From NCBI GenBank assembly GCA_964342835.1, contig CAYFGJ010000038.1, positions 1 to 9,251 of the forward strand: a stretch of DNA of 9,251 nt, in the 5' to 3' direction. The DNA comes from GCA-2716945 sp964342835. Its GTDB lineage: Bacteria; Pseudomonadota; Gammaproteobacteria; GCA-002705445; GCA-002716945. A program made the translations under genes and the position numbers. The notes under the pieces are model-generated. The model did no database searches, was not told the DNA's origin, and saw only the letters and a list, made by a program, of their open reading frames with translations. Shown here one piece after another: positions 1 through 7,292 of this stretch (within the stretch, counting starts at the first letter, position 1; every line of letters starts with the position of its first letter).

Positions 1-428
1 AAAGGTGTTTCTTTTTTATGGTTGCGCACAAATTTAATTGCATCTTTATAATTTCTAATAATATAACTATTCGGTGTTCGAATATTATTATTTTTTAGTA
101 TTAATGATGTCATTGATTTGTCAACTGTAGATTCAATTTGCTCTGCTGTATTAATTATATTCGCTTTATTTAATGAAAAAATTTTTAAAATATTTAAATT
201 AGTAATTACTTCTTCTAATGATCCACCTGGAATATAACGTACAAAGATATCTGTGTATTTATCTAGTTTTTTATTTTTTGAGTTTAATAGAATATCATTA
301 CTATTTATATTGATTGATATATTATTCAAATTATATGAATCGACAAGGAAATTATTCTTTATAAATGATTTCTTTAATTGTGTAAAATGCCAACCTTTTT
401 TGTCTATTAAAATTAAAACTTTTCTCAT
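1..428 (-). CDS. RimK-like ATP-grasp ligase, partial (C-terminus beyond left edge)
   Basis: The gene begins with ATG at 428 and runs off the left edge after 142 visible codons, so the catalytic C-terminal half is missing. What is visible is the N-terminal region of a RimK/MptN-type ATP-grasp enzyme. It opens with a hydrophobic beta strand (MRKVLILID), has FVRYIPGGS near residues 62-70, and carries the typical block NTAEQIESTVDKSMTSLIL at about 93-111, followed by an 'IRTPNSY' strand at about 116-122. That block matches the 'N...IE..VDK..T..LL...GI..P.T' pattern before the ATP-binding core. Family members add L-glutamate to a carboxylate using ATP; MptN does so on tetrahydromethanopterin, and RimK on ribosomal protein S6. 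Its place directly after mch, with a 4-base ATGA overlap (425-428), argues for a role in pterin or methylofuran cofactor synthesis. The substrate is inferred. The family call is fairly secure; the exact reaction is not. Confidence 0.8.
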   Translation of the reverse strand, partial: MRKVLILIDKKGWHFTQLKKSFIKNNFLVDSYNLNNISININSNDILLNSKNKKLDKYTDIFVRYIPGGSLEEVITNLNILKIFSLNKANIINTAEQIESTVDKSMTSLILKNNNIRTPNSYIIRNYKDAIKFVRNHKKETP

Positions 429-1393
429 TTATTAAATGATTCGTTAATTAAATCTATATTAATTTTACCAGAACTAAATGATTTTCCTGTTTTGATTGAA
501 GAAATAATAACTCGAGCTGGACTAAAGAGCATTTTGTCTATTTTATAAAAATCATACTTATAGGTTTTAAAAATTTCTGAAAATGTTTTACCATAATCAC
601 TAGATGTAGAACTTGGAAGTCTTTTTGCTAATTCATATGCTTCATCATCAGGTACATCAACATATAAATGTATTATCCCACCATATAATATTGCATCATT
701 AGTTCTACCCATTCCAATTAAAAAATCTGGTGCTGGTGGCGGTAATGGAGCTGATCCAAAACCATCTACAATTTTCTCAAGTGGAAAACCTAATTCGTGA
801 ACTTTATGCATTCCTACTTCAAGGACTCTTCCAACAACTTGTACTGAGCCTGATAATGATTTGGTAGGTGTTAATATAATGGTTAAATTTTTTTCTGAAA
901 TATTACAATCATTAACTATCTTATCAATAATTTCTTGTGGGGGTTGTTTATCAACCTCCATAATTACAACAGTAGAAAAAAATTTATCTTTATAATTTAA
1001 ATCTTTAAAAAGATCTTCTTTGCATGCAAGAGCCCTACATGGGCCAGATCCCAAGGCATTAAAAGTATCATCATTCTTAACAAAAGAGAGATTCCATCCT
1101 GCATACTGACTAGCTAGACAACTTAATACTGGATTAGAGCTATGTACATGTATTGTCAGTGGCCATTCAGAAAATAAATTATTCATGGAAAGACTGACAT
1201 AACCTAATCCGCCCATACATATTTCTGTAATTTGTCTACCTGATTCTAAACACCCTGTACTAGATATTCCTGCATCAACAATAGTTGCTCCACCATCCGA
1301 TGTTTTAACACCAAGATTTAAATGATCTGCATTTTCTAGTAGCTTTTCTACAAGCGGTTTAACTAGTTTATTAACACTGACAACATTACTCAT
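425..1393 (-). CDS. mch: Methenyltetrahydromethanopterin cyclohydrolase
   Basis: This cytoplasmic enzyme (EC 3.5.4.27) hydrolyses the methenyl bridge of 5,10-methenyl-H4MPT to give 5-formyl-H4MPT, between the MtdB and Fhc steps of formaldehyde oxidation. The 322-residue length is normal for the family. Diagnostic blocks are GGLGYVSLSM at about 61-70, GSGPCRAL at 115-122, the proline-rich GFGSAPLPPPAPDF at 211-224 and MGRTNDAILYGG at 228-239; the last two are near-invariant in Mch. The N-terminus (MSNVVSVNKLVKPLVEKL) fits the family, so the ATG at 1393 is chosen. It lies 2 bases after the stop of the upstream ATP-grasp gene, and its TGA overlaps the next gene's ATG (ATGA), so translational coupling is likely. 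No clear Shine-Dalgarno sequence precedes it. No key block is missing. Confidence 0.96.
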   Translation of the reverse strand: MSNVVSVNKLVKPLVEKLLENADHLNLGVKTSDGGATIVDAGISSTGCLESGRQITEICMGGLGYVSLSMNNLFSEWPLTIHVHSSNPVLSCLASQYAGWNLSFVKNDDTFNALGSGPCRALACKEDLFKDLNYKDKFFSTVVIMEVDKQPPQEIIDKIVNDCNISEKNLTIILTPTKSLSGSVQVVGRVLEVGMHKVHELGFPLEKIVDGFGSAPLPPPAPDFLIGMGRTNDAILYGGIIHLYVDVPDDEAYELAKRLPSSTSSDYGKTFSEIFKTYKYDFYKIDKMLFSPARVIISSIKTGKSFSSGKINIDLINESFNK

Positions 1394-1395
1394 AA

Positions 1396-2487
1396 CTAAA
1401 TACTTACATCATAACAGTTATGATGCTTCATTGTTATATTTATTTTATTCTTAAGATTAATTATCAAATTTTTAAATGAATTAGATGATGCATTTATAGT
1501 AAATATAGGTTCGTTCTGTTTTATTATGTTATTTCTTTGTGGAAAATCTGAAATCCATCTATACTCCAAAAAAGATTTACATACTCTTTGATTTTTTTTT
1601 GAAAACATATATATGAAACCAAAATATTTTTTTTTGGAAGAATTTATTTTTAAATTTTCTGTTTGATCAGGATTGATTTGCATATTCAATAGTTTATTGG
1701 AATACATATTATTATAAATTTTAAATGTAGAAGTAATTCTAGGATTAATATCTAATATATATATATCATTATTAAATAATTTAAAATCAAAACTATTATA
1801 ACCATTTAATTTCAATTTTTGAGATAATTGTTTCACTGATTTTTTAATTTTATTTGATAGTCTCAAATTATCTATTTTTATAGCACCTGCATGGATAAAT
1901 GGATGTTCTTCATAATTAATCAATTGAATCAATTTATTGAAACCCAAAAAAATAAATTCATTTTTATGAATAAAAAATGAAATTGAATAAGTTGGACCAG
2001 AGATATATTTTTGATAGTAAACATTTCCTTCCTTATTAGTAGCATATTTAATATTTAATCCGCCATAACTAGAAAATGGTTTTGATAAATAATTAGATTT
2101 ATTTCCAGGTATGACTAATGTAGTCTTTGGTATTTTTAGTCCGCATGCATGTAAGTGTTTTCTTAATTTTAAAATATTATTAGTAGACTCTATTATTTTT
2201 AGATTATTTCCTTTTATTTCAAAATTATTATTTAGAAAATCATAAATTGTTTTTTGACCTTCTAATCCTGATCCATATATCAATTTAATTTTTTCTTTGT
2301 ATTTAAGATATTTTCTAAATATTTGTATATCAGTATTAATATTTTTTTTTATTAAGCTATTATTTTCTAAATTATTGATAGAAAAAACTTTATAACCTAG
2401 TTGTTCAGATTTTTTTTTCAAATAATCTGTATCACTATTTATAATGATAAGATATTTAGATGCTTTTTTGTGCAAATTCAAATGCAT
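1396..2487 (-). CDS. Uncharacterised ATP-grasp protein of the H4MPT gene cluster (OrfY/COG2232-like)
   Basis: This 363-residue protein looks like the ATP-grasp family (COG2232-like, 'orfY') found in methanopterin-linked C1 gene islands of methylotrophs; its reaction is not established. Visible parts are an N-terminal strand KYLIIINSD (11-19), IYGSGLEG (70-77), the nucleotide-binding strand with lysine and glycine turn KPFSSYGGLNI (126-136), YYQKYISG (147-154), and the metal-binding end ILDINPRITST (234-244), whose acidic residue plus N-P-R fits the ATP-grasp Mg site. The protein is very rich in Lys, Asn and Ile. An in-frame GTG at 2523 would overlap mtdB by 68 bases; ATG at 2487 is preferred because the homology-like region starts near residue 11 and the overlap falls to 32 bases. 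TTG codons at 2481 and 2475 are further options. It lies between mtdB and mch and probably acts in cofactor assembly. Confidence 0.85.
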   Translation of the reverse strand: MHLNLHKKASKYLIIINSDTDYLKKKSEQLGYKVFSINNLENNSLIKKNINTDIQIFRKYLKYKEKIKLIYGSGLEGQKTIYDFLNNNFEIKGNNLKIIESTNNILKLRKHLHACGLKIPKTTLVIPGNKSNYLSKPFSSYGGLNIKYATNKEGNVYYQKYISGPTYSISFFIHKNEFIFLGFNKLIQLINYEEHPFIHAGAIKIDNLRLSNKIKKSVKQLSQKLKLNGYNSFDFKLFNNDIYILDINPRITSTFKIYNNMYSNKLLNMQINPDQTENLKINSSKKKYFGFIYMFSKKNQRVCKSFLEYRWISDFPQRNNIIKQNEPIFTINASSNSFKNLIINLKNKINITMKHHNCYDVSI

Positions 2488-3346
2488 GCTCAAAATGTAA
2501 ATAAACTGGTTTTTCTGATTCACACATCATTTTCAAACATTCATGTTGAGATTTATATTTCACATTCCCAATAGCAAGCGCGCCAATACCAAAACATCCT
2601 GATGGTGAATTCTTAATTGGAACTATATTATCCAACGCTCCTACTCCAGCAATTCCAGCTGGTGGTACAGCATTTGTATCTGCACAAACTTTCAAATTTT
2701 TTGATATCTCAATATGAGAACTATCCATTAACTGAATTCCTGCTGCTCCTGTATTAAATACAATATCCGCATCTGACAACAAATCTAATTTGTTATCATC
2801 AGCTCCAGCCTTCACATTTTTTGATCCATATTTGTCATTACAGATTTCTGCTAATTTTTGACATTTATCTAATTTTCTTCCAACTATGTATACATCAGCT
2901 CCTGCTTTAGCTGTAATAACTGCTGATGCTACACCTACCGGACCAGTCCCACCCAATATAATAATTTTCATATCTTTTAAGGGAAGATTAAATTTATCTT
3001 TCAACGCTTTTTCGGTTAAAGCAACCATTCCTGCTGCAGTTGTAAAAGAACCGCTTGGGTCAGCAAAAACTGAAACTTCAAAAGGCGGTACCATAGATTT
3101 TTTAGCTTCATCAATCATATCCATTGCCATATGTGGATCTCTTCCACCAAAGAAAATACCTGTTTTTTTAAGAGATGAGCTTGATCTAGAGAATATAGCA
3201 TCCTGAACCAAATCTTTAACTTCATTCATTTCTACATGAGTATAAGGAACTGTATTTGTCCATCCTGCATCATAAGCCATATTCAAATCAAATGGACTGA
3301 CATTTTTTTCAGGTGTTATAACGTGTAATATAAAAGGTTTTTCCAT
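2456..3346 (-). CDS. mtdB: NAD(P)-dependent methylenetetrahydromethanopterin dehydrogenase
   Basis: MtdB oxidises 5,10-methylene-H4MPT to methenyl-H4MPT with NAD+ or NADP+, in the cytoplasm, and feeds Mch two genes downstream. The 296-residue protein has the family layout: an N-terminal catalytic part with SPFDLNMAYDAGW (17-29), VQDAIFSR (47-54) and MVPPFEVSVFADPSGSFTTA (85-104), then a Rossmann nucleotide-binding domain with IIILGGTGPVGVASA (128-142) and VYIVGRK (152-158). The C-terminal CFGIGALAIGNVK block (251-263) also fits. The related MtdA, which also uses tetrahydrofolate, is the main alternative. The N-terminal wording (SPFD, VQDAIFSR, VPPFEVSVF) and the H4MPT-gene neighbourhood favour MtdB. 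The start ATG at 3346 lies 4 bases after the RFAP synthase stop. Its 3' end overlaps the following ATP-grasp gene. Confidence 0.95.
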   Translation of the reverse strand: MEKPFILHVITPEKNVSPFDLNMAYDAGWTNTVPYTHVEMNEVKDLVQDAIFSRSSSSLKKTGIFFGGRDPHMAMDMIDEAKKSMVPPFEVSVFADPSGSFTTAAGMVALTEKALKDKFNLPLKDMKIIILGGTGPVGVASAVITAKAGADVYIVGRKLDKCQKLAEICNDKYGSKNVKAGADDNKLDLLSDADIVFNTGAAGIQLMDSSHIEISKNLKVCADTNAVPPAGIAGVGALDNIVPIKNSPSGCFGIGALAIGNVKYKSQHECLKMMCESEKPVYLHFEHAFEFAQKSI

Positions 3347-3350
3347 TATT

Positions 3351-4313
3351 TTAATTATTATGTTTTAAACTATAACCCGAGTTATTAGGTTTTACAATTT
3401 CATATTTAAGACTATTATACATACTAAATTTATTATTCAAAATATTTATAATCTCTTTTGCATGATTTGTAGATTCAGCAAAAATATAAGAACTAGGACC
3501 CCATGAGCTTTGGCCTGTACCTACAATTCCCATTTTTTTTAAATACTGCATGATAATTGATATTTTCTTACTAGCAAAAGTTCCTTGTTGTACCTTTTTA
3601 TAGTAAAGAGATGTAATTTTTTGAAATTCCGCAATATTTTCTACAAAATAATTATAATCTTCATACATAATTGAAGGGATAATACCTCTAAGTGTGATAT
3701 GTGAAAGATCAGAAACATGTTTTTTCAAGCTTTTGTCATTTAAAAAAAATTTTTTTTCTCTAATACCGAAATAACTACCTTTTGAATCGGTATCTGAAAC
3801 TAGAATTAACCTCCAGTCAGCTGGAAATTTTTTTCTAATAATAATTTTAGGGTATTCACCGACTTTCTTACAACTATCTAAAACAAAACCTCCTTTTTCA
3901 AAAATACCTATTCCTGTGCCAGATCTTAACCCTCTTTGAAAAAAATTTACTAATTCATAAGTGGTAAGATTAAGATTAAAATAATTCGAAATTGCCTTTC
4001 CTATACATAAAGAAGTTTGAGTCCCTGAACCTAATCCAATATGGCTATTAAGTTGATTTAATAAAGAAATTTCAAATCTGCTGGAAATGTTCGTTGATTT
4101 GATAATATTTTTTATCTTATTTTCAAATTTTTTCGGTAGATTGGTTTTAAATTTGTGTGCATTTAAAATTTTTACGGATGTCTTGTGCTTATTTATTGCT
4201 AATCCCATACTACCAAATGAGTAACCATAATTATTCTCTATGCCAAAAAAACCTAGATGAATTCTAGCTGGACTTGAAACAATTATCGACCTATGTTTCT
4301 TAAATTTAGTCAT
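3351..4313 (-). CDS. Beta-ribofuranosylaminobenzene 5'-phosphate synthase (GHMP-kinase fold)
   Basis: This enzyme (EC 2.4.2.54) condenses PRPP with 4-hydroxybenzoate or p-aminobenzoate, releasing CO2 with the latter, in an early committed step of methanopterin synthesis. The 320-residue length is usual. Motifs are the N-terminal SPARIHLGF (14-22), the GHMP phosphate loop HIGLGSGTQTSL (91-102), RSGTGIGIFEKGGFVLD (130-146) and the C-terminal GIVGTGQSSWGPSSY (262-276), which together distinguish RFAP synthases from other GHMP kinases. It is first in the minus-strand run, 74 bases from the divergent fhcB, so it is probably transcribed from that gap. ATG at 4313 places SPARIHLGF at the expected distance. 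The stretches between motifs are Lys/Asn-rich and diverged. The same protein is sometimes annotated only as a GHMP kinase or under an orf number from Methylobacterium. Confidence in function is high. Confidence 0.93.
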   Translation of the reverse strand: MTKFKKHRSIIVSSPARIHLGFFGIENNYGYSFGSMGLAINKHKTSVKILNAHKFKTNLPKKFENKIKNIIKSTNISSRFEISLLNQLNSHIGLGSGTQTSLCIGKAISNYFNLNLTTYELVNFFQRGLRSGTGIGIFEKGGFVLDSCKKVGEYPKIIIRKKFPADWRLILVSDTDSKGSYFGIREKKFFLNDKSLKKHVSDLSHITLRGIIPSIMYEDYNYFVENIAEFQKITSLYYKKVQQGTFASKKISIIMQYLKKMGIVGTGQSSWGPSSYIFAESTNHAKEIINILNNKFSMYNSLKYEIVKPNNSGYSLKHNN

Positions 4314-4337
4314 AAATAGTCATGTGTAAATGTCCAT

Positions 4338-4343
4338 TTTATA
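4338..4343 (-). promoter_or_regulatory. Possible -10 box for the RFAP synthase-mtdB-mch run
   Basis: On the minus strand the hexamer TATAAA lies 24 bases upstream of the ATG at 4313, which would give a leader of about 18 bases. No convincing -35 box lies 16-18 bases upstream (the sequence there is TATGTC). In such AT-rich DNA a single -10-like hexamer is weak evidence; the call rests mainly on the divergent gene arrangement. Confidence 0.3.
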
Positions 4344-4347
4344 CCTT

Positions 4348-4374
4348 TTGAGTACAAACTGACATAGTTATAAT
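4348..4374 (+). promoter_or_regulatory. Putative sigma70-type promoter for fhcBADC
   Basis: A perfect TATAAT sits at 4369-4374, with TTGAGT at 4348-4353 as a possible -35 box and a slightly short 15-base spacer. Transcription would start near 4380-4383, only some 5-8 bases before the fhcB ATG at 4388. The fhcB N-terminus is well supported by its CPFC motif, so the mRNA would be leaderless or nearly so. The -10 match is exact, but the -35 and spacing are not ideal. Confidence 0.5.
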
Positions 4375-4387
4375 GTAGAATAAATAC

Positions 4388-5638
4388 ATGCCAATAGAAA
4401 AAGAGAATGATTTTATATGTCCATTTTGTTCACTTCATTGCGATGATATTAAGGTTACAAATAAAAATAATAATTTTCGAGTTACTAATATATCAAACCA
4501 AAAATGTATACAAAAAATTGAACAATATAACCTAAATAAAAAAAGTATAATTTGGCCAAAAATTAAAAATAAAAAATCTGATTTTTCTGAAGTTATAAAA
4601 AAAGCTAAAAATATAATTAAACTAGCAAATGAGATATCAGTTTTAAATTTAGGTACAGATATGGGAAGTATAAGATCAATGTTATCTTTCTCCGCTACTC
4701 ATAATGCCTGTTTTGATCATATAAATAGTCAATTATTCTTTAATACAATGAATCTAGTTCAAAGATCAGGTTACATGTCCACAACACTAGGTGAAGTAAA
4801 AAATAGATCAGATGTGATTATGATATTTGGCAACCAAATAATTGATCAACATCCAAGAATAATAGAGAAGTTTTTATTACCAAAAAATAGTTTTGCTCAA
4901 AATGTAAAGAAAAGAAAAATATATTTAATTGGCAATTACTCCAAATCTATATTAAATAATTTCAAACATGATAAGAGAATAATTCATATAAATTTTAATA
5001 TAGAATTAATTTCATTACTTATAAATTCATTAAATGATAAAACTTATAGTAGTAGTTTAAAAATAAAAAAGAATATATTTGAAGAATTATTATCAAATAT
5101 AGAAAAATCAAAATATAGTGTATTTATGTGGACAGGTTCAGATTTCAAAAAATCTGATAATTATCAAACAATTTTGCAGTCTATATCCAATTATGTGTTA
5201 CACCTAAACAAACAGAGTAGAGCTGCATGTTTGCCAATTGCTGGTTCATTAGGAGATACTACTTCCAATCAAGTAGCAACATGGCTGACAGGCTATCCTG
5301 CACGTATTAAATGTTCAAATAATTTTTTTAATCATGACAGGTTTTCATACAACGTATCAAGATTAATTTCTGAATCAGAAACAGATTTAGTTATATATGT
5401 AAATAATTTTTATAGAGAAAAAATTGAAATAAATCCTAAAATAAAAAATATTATTTTAGGTCATCCTCAATCAACATTTTCTACAACACCTGATATATTT
5501 ATACCAGTAGGAATACCAGGATTAGATTATCAAGATATAATGTTCAGGACTGATAATGTTGTATCACTTGCATTAAAACATATCAGAGATATCAATCTGC
5601 CCACAGTAAAATCTATTTTTGATCAATTAACGGAATAA
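4388..5638 (+). CDS. fhcB: Formyltransferase/hydrolase complex subunit B (FwdB-like)
   Basis: This is subunit B of the bacterial Fhc complex, related to the molybdo/tungstopterin subunit FwdB/FmdB of archaeal formylmethanofuran dehydrogenase. In bacteria the complex does not oxidise formate, and B is thought to be largely structural. The 416-residue protein begins with CPFCSLHCDD (11-20) and has a further Cys at 40, giving a C-x2-C-x3-C-x21-C arrangement like the FwdB iron-sulphur site. GYMSTTLGEVKNRSDV (128-143), HPRI (155-158) and PIAGSLGDTTSNQVATWLTGYPARI match the family. At the position expected for the catalytic Cys/Sec of FwdB (about 116-118) the sequence reads Leu-Phe-Phe. It leads the fhcBADC run; fhcA follows after 2 bases. 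Much of the middle is Lys/Asn-rich and diverged. No Shine-Dalgarno sequence is visible. Confidence 0.92.
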   Translation: MPIEKENDFICPFCSLHCDDIKVTNKNNNFRVTNISNQKCIQKIEQYNLNKKSIIWPKIKNKKSDFSEVIKKAKNIIKLANEISVLNLGTDMGSIRSMLSFSATHNACFDHINSQLFFNTMNLVQRSGYMSTTLGEVKNRSDVIMIFGNQIIDQHPRIIEKFLLPKNSFAQNVKKRKIYLIGNYSKSILNNFKHDKRIIHINFNIELISLLINSLNDKTYSSSLKIKKNIFEELLSNIEKSKYSVFMWTGSDFKKSDNYQTILQSISNYVLHLNKQSRAACLPIAGSLGDTTSNQVATWLTGYPARIKCSNNFFNHDRFSYNVSRLISESETDLVIYVNNFYREKIEINPKIKNIILGHPQSTFSTTPDIFIPVGIPGLDYQDIMFRTDNVVSLALKHIRDINLPTVKSIFDQLTE

Positions 5639-5640
5639 AT

Positions 5641-7290
5641 ATGATAATAAAATTACAAAATGGAAAAGTTTATGACCCTTATAATAAAATTTTTAATAAG
5701 GTTAAAAATATTTATATAGTTGATGGTAAAATTTATAATTCTCTTAGTAAGGATCAAAAGTGTAATAAAACTATAAATTGTAAAGACAAAATTATAATGC
5801 CTGGTGCAATTGATATTCATACTCATATTGGTGGTGGAAAAGTGAACATTGCTAGACTGATGTTACAAGAATTTCATAATATGAGTGATTATGCTTCTGA
5901 TAATACTGCAATATTTGCTCCATCTACAATTAAGACAGGTATAAAATATATAGAAATGGGTTATACAAGTTGTTTTGAACCAGCACTATTACCTATTAAT
6001 GCACGTGAAGCTCATTCAGAAATGGCTGACATTCCATTTGTTGATAAAGGTGGCTATGCATTGTTAGGGAATGATGATTTTTTATTAAGGTTGCTCAATA
6101 AAAAAGCAAGTCAGTCTATGATAAATGATTATGTTGGTTTTATTTTAGATAGTAGTCAATCGATAGGAATAAAAGTAGTTAATCCTGGTGGTATAAATGC
6201 ATTCAAATTCAATCAGCGTAGTTTAGATGTTGATGAAAAATCAAAACATTATGAAATTACACCAAGGGAAATTGTGACAAAGTTAGCTAGATCAATCCAT
6301 GATCTAGGTGTTCCTCATCCATTACATATACATTGTAGTAATCTTGGGATACCAGGTAACTATCATTCTACGATAAAAACTATCAAAGCAGCCAGTGGGT
6401 TACCTATCCATATAACTCATATACAATTCCACAGTTATGGAAATAATGGAGATAGAAAGTTTTCTTCAGCATCTGTAGAAATAGCAGATTTATTAAATAA
6501 AAGCGAAAACGTAACATGTGATGTAGGACAGATAATGTTTGGTCAGACTGTTACAATGTCTGGTGATAGTATGAGTCAACATAGAAATCACCAACATTCT
6601 CATCCAAACAAATGGATGTGTATGGATATAGAATGTGATGCTGGATGTGGTGTCGTTCCTTTCAAATATCAAGATAGGAGTTTTGTAAATGCTTTACAAT
6701 GGGCAATAGGTTTAGAAATTTTTCTATTAGTAAAAGATCCATCAAAAATATTTTTAACAACAGATCACCCAAATGGAGGTCCTTTTACATCCTATCCTCA
6801 TCTTATAAAATTATTGATGGATAGAACATTTAGAAATAATATTCTAGATCAATTACAAGCTGATATTTCAAAGCATACAATTCTAAAAAGCTTAAAAAGA
6901 GAATATACTTTAGAAGAAATATCTATTATGACAAGATCTGCACCAGCAAAGATACTAGGATTGGAGAATAAAGGAAGTCTATCAGACGGTAAAGATGCAG
7001 ATATAACTATTTATGATGCCTTGCTCAAAGATCCTGAAGAAATGTTCTCGCATCCAACCATGGTAATAAAAGGAGGAGAAATTGTTGTTGAAAACAAGAA
7101 AATTAAAAAATTTGTATGGGGTAAAACTCAAGTAGTAAAACCTCAATATGATAAGTCAATTAAAAAACATTTAGAGAATTTTTTTGATAAATATCATACT
7201 ATGAAATTAGATAATTATATTATCAGTAATGATGAAATGTACGATATTGTTGGAAATGAGATAGAAACAAATAAGTGCAAATTTGATTAA
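5641..7290 (+). CDS. fhcA: Formyltransferase/hydrolase complex subunit A, formyl-methylofuran hydrolase
   Basis: FhcA is the amidohydrolase subunit that releases formate from formyl-methylofuran; it is homologous to FwdA/FmdA. At 549 residues it has normal length. The metal site is readable: His60 and His62 in MPGAIDIHTHIGGGKVN, a candidate carboxylated lysine Lys178 in IGIKVVNPGG, His231 in PLHIHCSNLGIPGN, His257 and His260 in GLPIHITHIQFHSYG, and Asp375 in LTTDHPNGGPFTSYP, the expected catalytic aspartate. Other family blocks are CMDIECDAGCGVVPFKYQDR (327-346) and, near the end, MTRSAPAKILGLENKGSL and the composite-domain strand GKDADITIYD. It acts in the cytoplasm together with FhcB, FhcC and FhcD. 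It lies 2 bases after fhcB and 2 bases before fhcD. No hydrolase residue seems lost. A general amidohydrolase/dihydroorotase label would be too broad here. Confidence 0.95.
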   Translation: MIIKLQNGKVYDPYNKIFNKVKNIYIVDGKIYNSLSKDQKCNKTINCKDKIIMPGAIDIHTHIGGGKVNIARLMLQEFHNMSDYASDNTAIFAPSTIKTGIKYIEMGYTSCFEPALLPINAREAHSEMADIPFVDKGGYALLGNDDFLLRLLNKKASQSMINDYVGFILDSSQSIGIKVVNPGGINAFKFNQRSLDVDEKSKHYEITPREIVTKLARSIHDLGVPHPLHIHCSNLGIPGNYHSTIKTIKAASGLPIHITHIQFHSYGNNGDRKFSSASVEIADLLNKSENVTCDVGQIMFGQTVTMSGDSMSQHRNHQHSHPNKWMCMDIECDAGCGVVPFKYQDRSFVNALQWAIGLEIFLLVKDPSKIFLTTDHPNGGPFTSYPHLIKLLMDRTFRNNILDQLQADISKHTILKSLKREYTLEEISIMTRSAPAKILGLENKGSLSDGKDADITIYDALLKDPEEMFSHPTMVIKGGEIVVENKKIKKFVWGKTQVVKPQYDKSIKKHLENFFDKYHTMKLDNYIISNDEMYDIVGNEIETNKCKFD

Positions 7291-7292
7291 TA

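Noticed and set aside
253..435. Plus-strand open frame of 60 codons near the left edge
   Set aside because: It lies antisense to the RimK-like ligase gene, has a low-complexity Phe/Ile/Leu translation without family features, and is explained by the AT-rich opposite strand.
2886..3206. Plus-strand open frame antisense to mtdB
   Set aside because: It is fully inside the well-conserved mtdB and its translation mirrors the Gly/Ala-rich Rossmann region; no family is recognisable.
4330..4365. Inverted repeat ATGTC ... GACAT in the divergent gap as an operator
   Set aside because: The arms are only 5 bases and 26 bases apart, and the match does not extend; this is expected by chance in such a short AT-rich stretch.
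4388..5638. fhcB as a true formate or formylmethanofuran dehydrogenase catalytic subunit
   Set aside because: The expected metal-ligand Cys/Sec is absent near residue 116, and no ferredoxin-type partner subunits are encoded nearby; the B-A-D-C order is that of the bacterial transferase/hydrolase complex.
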